A stretch of DNA of 64,000 nt from Sambucus nigra (taxonomy: Eukaryota > Streptophyta > Magnoliopsida > Dipsacales > Adoxaceae): NCBI GenBank assembly GCA_949130495.1, contig CASBWL010000411.1:694001-758000 (forward strand), written 5' to 3'. Shown piece after piece: positions 12,531 through 24,960 of this stretch (its first letter is position 1; each line of letters opens with the position of its first letter). The notes below the pieces were generated by a model. That model ran no database searches. It was not told the origin of the DNA and saw only the letters and a program-made list of their open reading frames with translations. The translations under genes and the position numbers were made by a program.

Positions 12531-13045
12531 ATGGAAAGGATAGATAATAAATCTATGGTAGAATTTAAGAAATGTTATAATATCCCCGACTGGATGGATA
12601 TTGAGTGCGCCTCCGTTCCTTATAATGTCCGCGACATCGAGGATGGCCGTTGGATTTACGTCCTTCTATTGTCTTAAGGGGGTTTAACCTGTCCCTCAAA
12701 TCGCCTGTTTTTATAATTTTTTTTAGTATATCGATATAGTCCCAGCCCAGTGTTCTCCAAACATTTAGAAAATTATAAATGGTGTCCATAGAATAAACCA
12801 ACTCTATGGCACTAATTTAGTTTTGGTTGAAATATACTTATGCTATATCTTCTCTTGTACCAGCTCTGGTCTTCTTTATTTGAAAGCGAGGAGTCCAGAT
12901 AGGGTGTTGGTACTGAACCTACCTGATTCCCATAAGGACTACTGGTCTGAGGGATTTATTGCTAGGAACTAGAAATTTCCTCCCCAATTAGGGGGATTAA
13001 GGTACAAGGGACCTATAATCCATACTTATGGGGAAGAATACATAG

Positions 13046-13120
13046 GTTGTTATTCAATCTTGTCGCTTTTTGATTGTTGCTCTAATGTGTTCTTCTCTAA
13101 TATTTTCTTTTCTTTTTCAG
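13046..13120 (+). other. putative intron in E4 aORF
   Basis: GTTGTT donor-like start, AT/T-rich body and TTTCTTTTTCAG acceptor; 75 bp. The sequence after it opens a frame into SKNQDPSLNEIRATELIKAL. No transcript evidence. Confidence 0.45.
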
Positions 13121-13906
13121 CGAAGTCCAAGAATCAAGATCCTTCTCTCAATGAGATTCGTGCTACTGAGTTAATCAAAGCCTTGGCTCATCCAGTTGTT
13201 GGAATACAATAACACTACCTCCATCTTCATCGCTCATCCAGTTGACTCTATCCCTCATCTTGATATCCAAGAGGAAGAAGAAAAGGAAGAAGGTTCTCTC
13301 TAACCCATCGAGCTAGATGATGAAGAGGAAAATAGATCAGAGTTTGGTATTGCTATAAGTGACAGAGGTGGTAGTGGTGAGGCAGGATCCAGTGAGGAGG
13401 GATCTAGCGAAGAAGAGTCTGGTGGAGAGAGGTCCAGTGAGGAGCGCTCTAGTTCAGGAGGTTCCAAGTCAGAGAGCTGTAGCGAAGAAGACTTGGCTCC
13501 TCTAGAAAAAACCTTGATTTGTGATGATGATGATGATGGTTTCCTGCGGTCCAATAGGTTGAAGATCCAGAAGATAAGGTCTGGGGATACTTCTAGTGAT
13601 TGCCAGACAATAACTAATAAGAAAGAGCTCGAGAGGAAGAAGAAAGAAGAAGCGAAGAGGAGATAGATAAAGAGAGAGAGAGAGAGAGAGAGAGAAATAA
13701 GGAGGAAGATATAAAGATAAAAGAGGAGAAGAAGAAGAAAGAAGAGGATAAGAAATGATGAAGAAAAAAATATGCTTCTCTTATGCATGTCCCCTTAGCT
13801 TGCTCCCATGATGCTTGAGAGAGCAGTGCTGATGGTGAACCACAAGCGATCTTCAAAGATAGGACTAGACCAGTTAGTCCTGAAGGTAGACCAGGGGCTT
13901 ATTTTG

Positions 13907-13983
13907 GTAAGGCCATTTCGTATTTTTCTCTATCTTTTTTAATTTCTTTGTACTCTTTTACTCACATCTGTTTCTTCCTGTAG
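13907..13983 (+). other. putative intron in E4 aORF
   Basis: GTAAGG donor, T-rich body and TTTCTTCCTGTAG acceptor; 77 bp. It lies between the Lys/Glu-rich and coiled-coil parts of the antisense gene. No transcript evidence. Confidence 0.5.
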
Positions 13984-14629
13984 TTTTTATCTGACTACAC
14001 CATCCTCCATCGCAGTCAAGATGGGCTGGCGAGGAGGAATGCCGAGCTTGGGGGGAGCTTAAAGACTGCTCAGGAGTCCCATAAGTCCTCCAAGAAAGCT
14101 CTCGCATAGGCTGAGGATTCTTTTGCCAAGGAAAGGGATGGGGAGGATAAGGATCTGAAGGAACTCCACGAAGCCTGCGAGCTGGTTATTGCGAGCAAAC
14201 TAGCCATCACAGATGAAAATAAAGGGCTCGCTGAGAAGGTGAAGAGTCTGGAGGCAGAGGTGGCCACAGTTAAAGAGAGTTGATACAATGAGGGCTGGGA
14301 GGTAGCCTATGAATATTTCAAAAAGTAGATTGACTACATTAGTCGGGCAAACTTCAAGAAAAGGTTGGAATCGAGCCTTAGTTACTGCTGATTCACTTGT
14401 GTTCGGTGAGCACAATCCGGGCTTCAAGCCTATCATTGAAGATGAAGTCCTAGCTTATCGAACTGGTGAGGATTCTACTTATCCTCCTGCCCCTACTTCT
14501 CCTACTGGTGACCAGGGAATAAGCCTTACCCCGGTTGAGGGAGGTGTGGTTGGTGATGAGACATACGAGGATGCTGTTGATAAGGGGAAGGAGCTAGCCA
14601 CTTTTAAGCGAGTCGATGTCACCAACTAG

Positions 14630-14974
14630 GCTCTTAGGGATCATTTTGTATTTTTTCTTTTTCTTTTTTCCTCTCAATGTACTTGTATCTGTCCAACGTC
14701 AATTTTAATGGAATGAAGAAGTTATTTTTCTGCCAGTTGTTGATATATGTATTATGTGTGCTCTTATGCTTTACAGTTTCTCGATCGTGATGATTATAAC
14801 CCTACTACCTCTCATCTAGGTTAAATTATTGGTTCTAATGTGAGCGAAAAAGTTCACCGAGCTTTTATCAAAATTTAAAAATTTCTTAGGGCAATGGATC
14901 AGGAATACAAAGATTAGTCTGAACTAGTTGCCAAGCTTAAGGATTGACTTCCATAAATGGAAGAGATTGGTGCC
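14630..14974 (+). other. E4 aORF region between C-terminal tail and E5
   Basis: A T-rich 3'-UTR-like or spacer stretch is followed from about 14890 by a short coiled-coil reading (MDQEYKD, SELVAKLKD). That reading continues after E5 at 28276 as ASIEEKVNALKAKLLD. E5 therefore split a coding segment. GTGCC at 14970-14974 is the left target duplication. Confidence 0.55.
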
Positions 14975-17293
14975 TGTGACAACCCGGATATAATTACGAT
15001 AAATTATATTTAAATCATGATTATCTTATATGATATTAATAATGTGTTATTAGTATATCTAATTTTAAGTGATCATGTTTAGTCTAATCCTACCTTCATA
15101 AGGCATGAAATAGTGAATTAGTTACAAATATAAAATTTTGATGTTTCGGTAGGAATATTCATGTTTAAGACAAGATTTGAACTTTATACGATATCAATTG
15201 ACTTGAGATGAAAACTAGATATTTGTAGACAGGTGAGTTAGGGTTGTAACCCAACAAACGGTGTGAGAAACAGAGGTCCGAGTAAGAAGTTATACCGAAA
15301 TTACTAACCAAGGGAAAATTTGTTCATCCGTTTAAGTGGTAATTTGTCATTTATACCCAACAAGTGTCTTAAAGTTATTGGTTGGAGGTGTAGGCTGGTT
15401 TGGCCGACCTTATACCTTTGAAATAACCTTATCCTTCATTTAAAATCATCCATGAAAGGGTTTTACCTTGAGTAAAGAGAATTAGAGAATTTAGGAAGAA
15501 AAAGTGTAGAAAAATCCGTACATATTACGTAAAAGTCCCAAAGGTAATCCTAATCTCAAATCTTGTTATTTTTCTTATATTAATGATTTATATGATATAA
15601 ATCATCATTTGTTTACTAAAATTTCATCCCTTTATATATATGTATGGGTATATGCAAGTTTAAGTTAAGTTGAATGTACAAACCTTTAAAATTGCTTTGT
15701 ATTGAAACCCCTTGCATTCAAACTTGCATATCTTTTTGTGTGCTTACTGTAATTGAGAAATTCCAATTGTATATGAAGATAGACTCATATAGTCATATCA
15801 TATCCAAACATTAAAATTTATCTCCTTGTCGTTAGGTTTTAATGATGATTTCAAGTTGGGTCATAGTTGATGTTTGTATATTTCATTTCGGTATGCCCTG
15901 AGTTTGGTCAAGCTTTTGACATAGTAAATGGAGTCAAAATATTATGAAACTTTAATTCTGTACTATTCAGTATGTGCACTGAAAATGGGTGAAAATCGTG
16001 GAAATTTAGGACGTAGGAAAATTATGAAAATTCTTCGAAGTTAAAGGAACAATAGAGGAGCTTGTAGGGCGGATTTCTTGTGTTGTAAAGAAATGGTCAT
16101 AACTTGATCTAGAAAGCTTGAAAAACTACATCGTCACTTCTAATGGAAATTATATTTAGATATGATTTCATATTGATAAGTTTGGACATGTGTATTCGTA
16201 CGATTTATGAATATAGGATGGTTAAGTGTGGAAGATAATAAATTGAGGCCATGCTGGATACCCTTAAAATGAATGTTTGTATTTCGTCCTTCCAAAGAGT
16301 ATTTTGAGTACATGTTTCATGTGTATATACATTGAGAAGTATACTTTCGTGTTTACTTGACTTTGGTTATAAATTCCTTATGAGATATTTCCTACGGTTG
16401 AATGTTTATAACTTTATCAACATGGATACCATTGTTTTGTCTTTACTCATGTTTTATGGAATGTGACTTAAGTGGAATTATATTGTTATTGTATAGTCAT
16501 GGAAATTTACGTAATTATGTTAGGATAATACTTATGATTGAGATTCATTACTGATTTAGTTGGATTGACAGGTGTAAGGTCTAATCAACACAATTCAGCT
16601 CCACCCGAAGAAAACGTGAATACATAGTCCTCCACCAAGATGAGTGTACTCATTGGAAAGAGATATTTGTATCGTGCTATTGATATGATCAATATATAAT
16701 GAATATGAAATTGTTCATTTCTATTTACCGAAATGGGAGGTTACTCTCCGACCCAGAATGGGGGAGATTTGTCTATTAATGACAAGGGGTTACTCCTCGA
16801 CCATGAATGGGGGCGAATTGTCTATTATAGGCAAGATATGTGAATCATGATTCGGAAAGTTAGGTCATTCATTATGAAAGAGCCGGATAAGTTAATACAT
16901 AATTATATGTACCTAATTTATTTCATTTAAATGCATGCAGTAGTATAGTAGTGATGCATTCACTGGGCTATTTTGCTCACGGTTCCTATGTTCACAATTT
17001 TTTCAGGTAACGCGTTGTCACTGCCAAATCTAGGAGGTCGGGTTGGGTTAGCCAGGAATGGGGGAAATATGGATTTTGTTTAAATGTAAATGATATAATT
17101 ATGTTAACTTATCCTTAAAGAAAGTTTTTATGGGCATGACTACTCTGATGTTGTAAAAAGGATTTCAGTTATATGGATTTACAATGATGACTCTGAAATT
17201 AAAACTCGTGTTTATGGTTTGGTTAAATTAATCATGGTTTGACTCACTTCGACTTTCAAACTTAATTACAAGTAAATGGGTTGGGGTGTGTCA
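14975..17293 (+). repeat. E5 5' LTR
   Basis: 2319 bp. It aligns with 22200-24186 plus 27922-28270. It contains CTCCGACCCAGAATGGGGG-type G-rich motifs near 16746-16810 and a TTTTTTCAG-GTAA splice-acceptor-like site near 17007. Confidence 0.95.
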
Positions 17294-17298
17294 GCTTT

Positions 17299-17310
17299 TG
17301 GTATCAGAGC
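17299..17310 (+). other. E5 primer-binding site (initiator tRNA-Met)
   Basis: TGGTATCAGAGC lies five bases after the 5' LTR, complementary to the 3' end of initiator tRNA-Met. Confidence 0.9.
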
Positions 17311-17457
17311 CTAGGTTTTAGAGGTTCTGGAGGGAGAAGAGTCTAGATTTGGCAATGAATGTTAAAAATGTGTTTTGTTTGATACTAACGATTATGTTAG
17401 GAAATATATGTATATATGTATGTTGTTATATCTTTGATCCATTTCAGATATAAAAGA

Positions 17458-18700
17458 ATGGAAGGAGGTAATGTGAATGTGGGAATGGAAGATGAGGCTT
17501 CAAATATGGCAACAGAGGCAGAGGTTGAGCAACCTGTTCATGGAAATATAGAACCTGACCCGGAACAATTGACAGACATGCAAAAAATGGCACGTGTTAT
17601 GACTTTAATGGAAGAGCAGCAAGCTAGATTTATGGCTTAGATGGAAGAATAACAAGACAGGCAACTAGAGGCATAAGCATTGGCTAGGGCTGAGGAGGTG
17701 ATACACCGGGAAGAAAGGAGTACTTCACATGAGAAATATATTAAAATGAATCCACCCTCATTTGAAGGAGCAGTTGATCCAGTAGAGACAGAAGCATGGG
17801 TTAAAGAGATTGAACTTATTTTTGGGGTAATGAGGATGCCTGAAAATCAATGAGTGACCTTGGCGACGTATATGCTGAAAGGAGAAGCCAAGTATTGGTG
17901 GGATTCCACAAAACATTTATTGATTACTCCAGGAGGTGGGAATGTGATCTCATGGGATGATTTTGTTAAAGCCTTACATGACAAGTATTTCCCCCCAATG
18001 TATCAAAAATAAAAGGAGAAAGAATATTTCATGTTGAATCAGGGAAGCATGACTGTTAGAGAATACGAAGCTAAACTTACAGCCTTATCTCGGTTTGCTT
18101 TAAATTTTTGTACAAAATGAGGAAGACATATGTAGTCGAGTTCTCGATGGACTTGAGTTAGTCATTAAATCGAGGAAGACATGTGTAGTCGATTTCTTGA
18201 TGGACTTGAGTTAGTCATTAAATCACGTTTGTCAGCTTTAGAGACTGTTAATTATTTAGACTTGGTGAACAAAGAAATGCTAGTAGAAAAGGACGTGAAT
18301 GAAGCAAGAGGAAAATGAGAATTAAGGGCAAAGAGAAGTAGACTCGATCTAAACTATCAAAAGGGCAGTGATACCGAATATTTATGGTTTAGAGGGCAGA
18401 AATTCCAACATGGTAGAGGTGGAAGTAGTTTGCAAATGGGTGAAGCTAGTGGTGGGAGAGGTTTAGGAGTTTCAACACAAGGAGATCCAAATGTTTGTTT
18501 CTTTTGTGGGACATAGGGTCATATAAAGAGAAATTGCCCAAAGTTACTGAATATAGAATATTTTAACTGTCATCAGAAGGTCCATCTGAGAAAGAAATGT
18601 CCTATGTTATCAAGAGAAGTTTCAGTTAGTAGTTTGGGGACTTATAAAGGATCCTCTCTAGGGAGTTCAACCAGGGGAAGAGATACATGACAAACAGGTG
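17458..18700 (+). pseudogene. E5 gag, broken
   Basis: The ATG at 17458 opens MEGGNVNVGMEDEASNMA. The first 61 codons (to 17640) are open; then stops interrupt. The capsid core is clear: MNPPSFEGAVDPVETEAW, MLKGEAKYWWD, WDDFVKALHDKYFPP and MTVREYEAKL. A 53-bp tandem duplication (18119-18224) shifts the frame. The zinc knuckle CFFCGT-stop-GHIKRNC lies near 18495-18540 with an internal stop. It encoded the structural capsid and RNA-binding protein; it cannot be translated whole. Confidence 0.85.
18119..18224 (+). repeat. 53-bp tandem duplication in E5 gag
   Basis: Two adjacent copies start GAGGAAGAC at 18119 and 18172 and each end in GTCATTAAATC. They differ at a few bases. The duplication is inside the capsid coding region and breaks the frame. 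Confidence 0.85.
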
Positions 18701-18709
18701 GGTCGAAGG

Positions 18710-19130
18710 CAGGAGGAAGAGTGTTTGCAATTACATTGCAAGATGCCCATGCTACACCAGAAGTGGTTACAGGTAAATTTTCTATTGCAAATAAAGATTT
18801 ATATGCACTCATTGATACTTGATCTATGCATTCATTCATATCATTGCATATTATTTCACATTTGGGTAGACCATGTTCATTTCTCAATTGTGCCTTATAT
18901 ATTTCTACCCCAATGGAAAGTGTAATTATGGTGGAGCATGTTTATAAATATTGTGTCTTACAAATGGGGAACGAGATTTATATGTTGATTTGATACCGTT
19001 GGCCATTCGAGATTTTGATATTATATTGGGTATGGATTGTTTATCATCGTATCATGCTTCCATTGATTATTTTCGAAAAGAAGTTACATTTCATCTGCCT
19101 GGTGAATACGAGTTCTAATTTATAGGAGAA
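18710..19130 (+). pseudogene. E5 aspartic protease, broken
   Basis: Segments VFAITLQDAHATPEVVTGKF and ALIDT-stop-SMHSFIS match the gypsy retropepsin N-terminus. The catalytic Asp (ALIDT) is kept but the next codon is a stop. Later frames are mixed; DCLSSYHA-type residues occur near 19035 in another frame. It would cut the Gag-Pol polyprotein. Confidence 0.7.
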
Positions 19131-20300
19131 ATGAATGTTATCCCTAATTGTCTTATCTCAACAATTAAGAGCAGAAAGTTATTGAGTAAAGGTTGTACAG
19201 GGTATTTAGCTTATGTTGTTGATACTAGTAAAGAGACAGTTAAAATTCAAGATATACCAGTGGTTAGAGAATTTTCTGATGTCTTCCCAGAGGAATTGCT
19301 AGGATTGCTACCCGATAGGGAAGTAGAGTTTTCTATTGAATTAATTCCAGGTACTGGTCCAATTTCCCCTTCTCCATATAGAATGGCACCGACAGAGTTG
19401 AAAGAATTGAAATTGAAATTACAAGATCTGATAAGCAGAGGTTTCATTCAGCCTAGTGTTTCTCCATGGGGAGCCCCAGTGTTATTTGTGAAAAAGAAAG
19501 ACGGGATAATGCGATTATGTATTGATTATCGGCAATTGAATAAGGTGACCATTAGAAACGAGTACCCTCTACCTCATATCGATTATTTATTTGACCAATT
19601 ACAGGGGGACACAGTATTTTCGAAGATTGATTTGAGATCGGGTTACCACCAATTGAAGGTAAAGGGTAGTGATATTTCCAAAACAGCTTTTTGGACTCGA
19701 TATGGGAATTATGAGTTTTTGGTTATGCCATTTGGATTGACTAATGCTACAGCAATTTTTATGGATTTTATGAACCGAGCATTCCACCCTTTCATTGATT
19801 CATTTGTGATTGTATTCATAGACGATGTGTTGATTTACTCGTGTAGCATGGAGGAACATGAGAAACATTTGAGACTTGTATTGCAGATTTTGAGAGAGAA
19901 GAAATTATTTGCTAAATTCAGCAAGTGTGAGTTTTGGTTGAATGAAATTGTGTATTTAGGGCATGTTGTCTCGGGGAATGGGATATATGTTGATCCAAAG
20001 AAGGTAGAAGCCATCGTTGAATGGGAGAGTCCTAAGAATGTGACAGAAATTAGGAGTTTCCTAGGATTGGCAGGTTACTATTGTAGATTCATTAAGGGAT
20101 TTTCAGCAATAGCATTACCATTGACAAAGTTGACTCGTAAAGAAGTGAAGTTTGTATGGGATGAAGAATGCAAGAGGAGTTTTAAAGAATTAAAGAACCG
20201 GTTGGTTTCAGCCCCTATACTTACTATTCCATGTGGGAATGATTCTTTTGTGATCTATACAGATGATTCATTTAAGGGGTTAGGATGTGTTCTTATGTAG
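19131..20300 (+). pseudogene. E5 reverse transcriptase, longest open frame (389 aa)
   Basis: An uninterrupted 389-codon frame. The N-part [19 protein letters not shown] is the protease-RT linker. RT motifs follow: [59 protein letters not shown] and FIDDVLIYS with both catalytic Asp. The connection region has [16 protein letters not shown]. The frame ends in the RNase H start ([17 protein letters not shown]). In a live element this is part of a Gag-Pol fusion; the Met at 19131 is only the first ATG after an upstream stop. It copies element RNA into DNA in the particle. Confidence 0.9.
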
Positions 20301-20600
20301 AATGGGAAGGTAATAGCACATGCTTCCAGACAATTAAAGACACGTGAACGAAACTACTCTGCACATGATTTGGAGTTAGCAGCTATTATTTTTTCTTTGA
20401 AGTTATGGAGACATTACTTAAATGGAGAAACTTGAGAGATATATACAGATCATCAAAGTTTGAAATACTTGTTTACCCAAAAAGAATTGAATTTGAGACA
20501 AAGGCGTTGGATAGAGCTGATTAAAGACTATGACTGCACCGTTCATCATCATCCTGGTAAGGCTAATGCAGTAGCATATGCTTTGAGTAAAAAATTATCG
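20301..20600 (+). pseudogene. E5 RNase H, broken
   Basis: Follows RT after one stop: [32 protein letters not shown], [20 protein letters not shown] and [17 protein letters not shown]. In the last motif the usual catalytic Asp is Tyr (AYALS). It removes RNA from the RNA-DNA hybrid. Part of the frame 20460-20948. Confidence 0.85.
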
Positions 20601-22154
20601 GGGATTCTAGGTTGCATACAGTGTGCACGTGTGGGAAATATCCTTGACTTGGTAGCGATGGGTACTAAATTAAGGTTTTCAAAAAGGGGAGGCTTATTAG
20701 CACATGTCACAGTGAGACCTTTATTGGCAGAACACATGCGAAATTTGCAGATCAGTGATCCATTCCTTGAGAAAAAGAAACAAGAAGTTTTGTATGGTAA
20801 AGAGAGTGAGTTTGAGATTAAGAATGATGAATCGTTGTGTTATAAAAATAGAATTTGTGTACCGAGTGATCCATCCTTAAAGAATGATATCTTAGAAGAA
20901 GCACATAGTTCTATTTACTCTATGCATCCGGGAGGTACCAAAATGTAAAGAGATTTGAAAGAGTATTACTGGTGGAACAATATGAAACGTGAGATTGCAA
21001 AATTCATAGCTAAATGTTTAGTATGCCAGCAAGTAAAGGCCTAACATCAGAAGTCGATGGGATTATTACAGTCATTGCCTATTCCGGAATGGAAGTGGTA
21101 GCATATAAAGATGGATTTTGTTAAAGGATTACCCTGGTCACCAAAAGGGCATGATTCTATTTGGGTGATTGTAGACCGATTGATGAAGTCATCTCATTTT
21201 CTTCTTGTTAAGACCACCTACACTGTTGACAAGTATGCACGTATGTACATTGATGAGATTATCCCTTTACATGGGGCACCAGTGTCCATAGTATCAGATA
21301 GAGACCCAACATTCACTTCTAAGTTTTGACCTCGTCTACAGAATGCCATGGGCATAAGTTTAAAGTTCAGCATTGCATTTCATCCGCAAATCGATGGACA
21401 ATCTGAAAGGACGATTCAAATATTGGAAGACATATTACGACCTTGTGTGTTTAACTTCAAGGGTAGTTGGTATGTTCATCTTCCATTGATGAAATTCTCG
21501 TATAATAATAGTTATCAGTCCACCATTGGTATGGATCCTTATGAAGCTTTATATGGGAGGAGATATAGAATGCCTTTGTGTTGGGATGAAGTAGGTGAAA
21601 GGAAAATTTTGGGTCCTGAATTGATAGATATGAAAACTAAAAAGATCAAAATTATTCGGGAACGGATAAAGATAGCACAAAGCAGGCATAAGTTTTATGC
21701 AAATAAGAGGATGCATCCATTGGAATTTAAAAAGGGGGATTTTGTATTCCTACGTATTTCACCGTGGAAAGGCGTTATGAGATTTGGGAAAAGGGGAAAA
21801 CTAAGTCCAAGATACATTGGACCATTTGAAGTGTTGGAAAGAATTGGGGCCCTGGCATATATATTAGCATTACCTCTACAGTTGTCTCATTTACATGATG
21901 TGTTCCATGTATCGATGCTTCGTAAGTATTTAGCAGATCCATCTCATCAATTGAAAACTCAATCTGTTGAACTGAAGGAAGACTTATCGTACATCGAGGA
22001 ACCATTGGAAATTATTGATCATAAGGAGCAAGTATTGAGGAATAAAGTTATTACCTTAGATAAATTTATGTGGATGAGCCATGGAATTAAATAAGCAACT
22101 TGGGAAACAGAGGATAGCATGAAGAAACAATATCCCCATTTGTTTGGTAAGTGA
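20601..22154 (+). pseudogene. E5 integrase with chromodomain-like tail, broken
   Basis: Zinc-binding region [14 protein letters not shown] then YYWWNNMKREIAKF and CLVCQQVKA. The catalytic core is MDFVKGLPWSPKGHDSIWV, VSDRDPTFTS and FHPQIDGQSERTIQ, so Asp, Asp and Glu are kept, but stops occur at 20946, 21041, 21101 and 21328. The frame 21348-22094 then holds NNSYQSTIGMDPYEALYGRR, the GPFEVLERIG domain and HDVFHVSMLRKYL. The tail after a stop at 22094 is ATWETEDSMKKQYPHLF, ending at 22154. The tail resembles the chromodomain of Tekay elements, which steers integration to chromatin. Confidence 0.88.
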
Positions 22155-22185
22155 TCTTTATATTAAAATTCGGGGATGAAATTTT

Positions 22186-22199
22186 CTAGGGGGGGAAGT
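22186..22199 (+). promoter_or_regulatory. E5 polypurine tract
   Basis: A run of G and A (AGGGGGGGAAGT) directly before the 3' LTR, preceded by CGGGGATGAAATTTTC as in related elements. Confidence 0.85.
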
Positions 22200-24186
22200 T
22201 GTGACAACCCGGATATAATTATGATAAATTATATTTAAATCATTATTATCTTATATGATATGAATAATGTATTATTAGTATATCTAATGTTAAGTTATCA
22301 TGTTTAGTCTAATCCTACCTTCATAAGGCATGAAATAGTGAATTAGTTACAAATATAAAAATTTGAAGTTTCGGTAAGAATGTTCATGTTTAAGACTAAT
22401 TTTGACCTTTATAATATTTCAATTGACTTGAGATAAAAACTAGATAGTTGTAGAGAGTGAGTTAGGATTGTAACCCAACAAACGGTGTGAGAAACGAAGG
22501 TCTGAGTAAGAAGTTTTACCGAAATTACTAACTAAGAGCAAATTTGTCCATCCGTTTAAGTGGTAATTTTTCCTTTATACCCAACAAGTGTCTTAAAGTT
22601 ATTGGTTGGAGGTGTAGGCTGGTTTGGCCGACCTTATACCTTTGAAATAACCTTATCCTTCATTTAAAATCATCCATGAAAGGGTTTTACCTTGAGTAAA
22701 GAGAATAAGTGAGTCTAGGAAGAAAAAGTGAGGAGAAGAAGTGTAGAAAAATCCGTACATATTACGTAAAAGTCCCGAAGGTAATCCTAATCTCAAATAT
22801 TGTTATTTCTCTTATATTACTGATTTATATGATATAAATCATCATTTGTTTACTAAAATTTCATCCCTTTATATATATGTATGGGTATATGCAAGTTTAA
22901 GTTAAGTTGAATGTACAAACCTTTAAAATTGCTTTGTATTGAAACCCCTTGCATTCAAACTTGCATATCTTTTTGTGTGCTTACTGTAATTGAGAAATTC
23001 CAATTGTATATGAAGATAGACTCATATAGTCATATCATATCCAAACATTAAAATTTATCTCCTTGTCATTAGGTTTTAATGATGATTTCAAGTTGGTTCA
23101 TAGTTGATGTTTGTATATTTCATTTCGGTATGCCCTGAGTTTGGTCAAGCTTTTGACATAGCAAATGGAGTCAAAATATTTTGAAACTTTAATTCTGTAC
23201 TATTTAGTATGTGTTATGAAAATGGGTGAAAAATCATGGAAATTTAGGACCTAGGAAAATTATGAAAATGCTTCGAAGTTGAAGGAACAATAGAGGAGCT
23301 TGTAGGGAAGATTTCTTATGTTGTAAAGAAATGGTCATAACTTGATCTAAAAAGCTTGAAAAACTACATCGTCACTTGTAATGGAAAGTATATTCAGATA
23401 TGATTTCATATTGATAAGATTGGCCACGTGTATTTATTTCGATTTATTAATATAGGATGGTTAAGTGTGGAAGATAATAAATTGAGGCCATGCTAGATAC
23501 CCCTACAATGAATGTTTGTATTTCGTCCTTCCAAAGGGTATTTTGAGTACATGTTTCATGTGTATATACATGTAGAAGTATAGTTTCATGTTTACTTGAC
23601 TTTGGTTATAAATTCCTTATGAGATATTTCCTACGGTTGAATGTTCATAACTTTATTAACATGGATACCATTGTTTTGTCTTTACTCATGTTTTATGGAA
23701 TGTGACTTAAGCGGAATTATATTGTTGTTGTATAGTCATGAAAAGTTACATAATTGTATTAGGATAATACTTATGATTGAGATTCAGTACTGATTTAGTT
23801 GGACTGACAGGTGTAAGGTCTAATCAACACAGTTCAGCTCCACCCGAAGGAAACGTGAATACATAGTCGTCCACCAAGGCGAGTGTACTCATTGGAAAGA
23901 GATATTTGTATCGTGTTATTGATATGATCAGAATATAATGAATATGAAATTGTTCATTTCGGTTTACCGAAATGGGAGGTTACTCCCCGACCCGAAATGG
24001 GGGAGATTTGTCTATTAATGACAAGGGATTATTCCTCGACTAGGAATGGGGAAGAATTGTTTATTACAGGCAAGATACGTGAATCACGATTCGGAATGTT
24101 AGGTCATTCATTATGAATGAGTTGGATAAGTTAATACATAATTATGTGGGCCTGTTTTATTTCATTTAAATTCATTCAATAGTATA
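22200..24186 (+). repeat. E5 3' LTR, first segment
   Basis: Aligns with 14975-16943 of the 5' LTR with scattered differences. It is interrupted by E6 and continues at 27922. The last three bases, ATA (24184-24186), are the E6 target. Confidence 0.95.
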
Positions 24187-24204
24187 CACCACACCAAAAA
24201 TAGG

Positions 24205-24480
24205 AATCTGGCACGATTTTGAACTGTGCAAGAATCAGGTGTTCCAAAATGGCCATTTTTTTCTGGCACAGCTCAAAAGTGTGACATATTTGATCAAACA
24301 GGAACACGTCTGGCACACTTTTAAACCATGGCAGAATTTGATATTTCTGGCACACTTTTTGCACAGTTTTGAAATGTTACAGATTGAGCAGAATTTGAAA
24401 AACTTTTGGCACAATTCAAAACCATGCCAAAATTTGATACACTTTTGGCACTGTTTTGAACTGTGCCAAATTTTTGATAA
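24205..24480. repeat. E6 left subterminal repeats
   Basis: Repeated short motifs of the TTTGGCAC, CTGTGCCA and GGCACACTTTT type in both orientations, spaced by roughly 20-30 bases. The matching set at the right end lies in about 27760-27900. Confidence 0.8.
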
Positions 24481-24660
24481 AAAAATTAATTATTTGAAGA
24501 TAAAAAAATTCACAAATTTCAAATCTTGCACGTTGTTGCTAAACTAATGTTCATACAAACTTCAAAATATTACAAGTCTTTAGTAGTTCATAGACCAAAA
24601 AAAATTGGGCAGAGTTTCCTCTATTTTTTGGACATTCTAAAACCTGCTAATATAAAACGT

Positions 24661-24770
24661 AAATAACATAAAGCCCGTACGATCACAAAATATAAAAAAT
24701 AAATTTACAAAAGCCCGCACGGCTATAAAAGTTTACAATAAAACTAAAAAAGCCCGCACGACCATAACAC
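24661..24770. repeat. AAAGCCCGCACG short repeats in E6
   Basis: Three copies of AAAGCCCG(C/T)ACG-type sequence, spaced about 35-50 bases, in AT-rich DNA. No function is apparent. Confidence 0.5.
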
Positions 24771-24960
24771 AAAAAAATAGAATCATGAATAAACCCCTTG
24801 TTGTAAACCATTGAGTTCTCCGTGTGTTCCCCATGAATAAATGCTAACGATAAAATGTTATCCTGTAAAAAAAATAGGATACAAAAAAGATACGACATTA
24901 GTAACCAAGTAATTTATAAAAAAGCTTACTCAAACTAAAAAATTACATATAAGAGTGAAA

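Larger units (their letters stand above)
12531..14629 (+). pseudogene. E4 antisense ORF (aORF), first part: Transposase_28-like and coiled-coil protein
   Basis: Plus-strand gene opposite to E4 pol. It begins MERIDNKSMVEFKKCYNIPD; a frame change follows DGRWI, then segments such as FTSFYCLKGV, NFF-stop-YIDIVPAQCSPN and VLVLNLPDSHKDYWSEGF. That pattern resembles the plant Transposase_28 ('putative gypsy type transposon') family. Next come an acidic Ser/Glu-rich stretch (13312-13550), a Lys/Glu-rich stretch with a GA repeat, a coiled coil (14030-14280) and a tail ending at 14629. Likely introns are 13046-13120 and 13907-13983, each starting GT and ending pyrimidines-AG. Antisense ORFs of unknown function are known in Tat elements. 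Stops and frameshifts show decay. Domain name from memory, not a search. Confidence 0.6.

Noticed and set aside
13300..13788. 162-aa minus-strand frame rich in Ser, Leu and Phe
   Set aside because: It is the reverse of the acidic Ser/Glu-rich and GA-repeat part of the E4 antisense gene. Low complexity explains its length.
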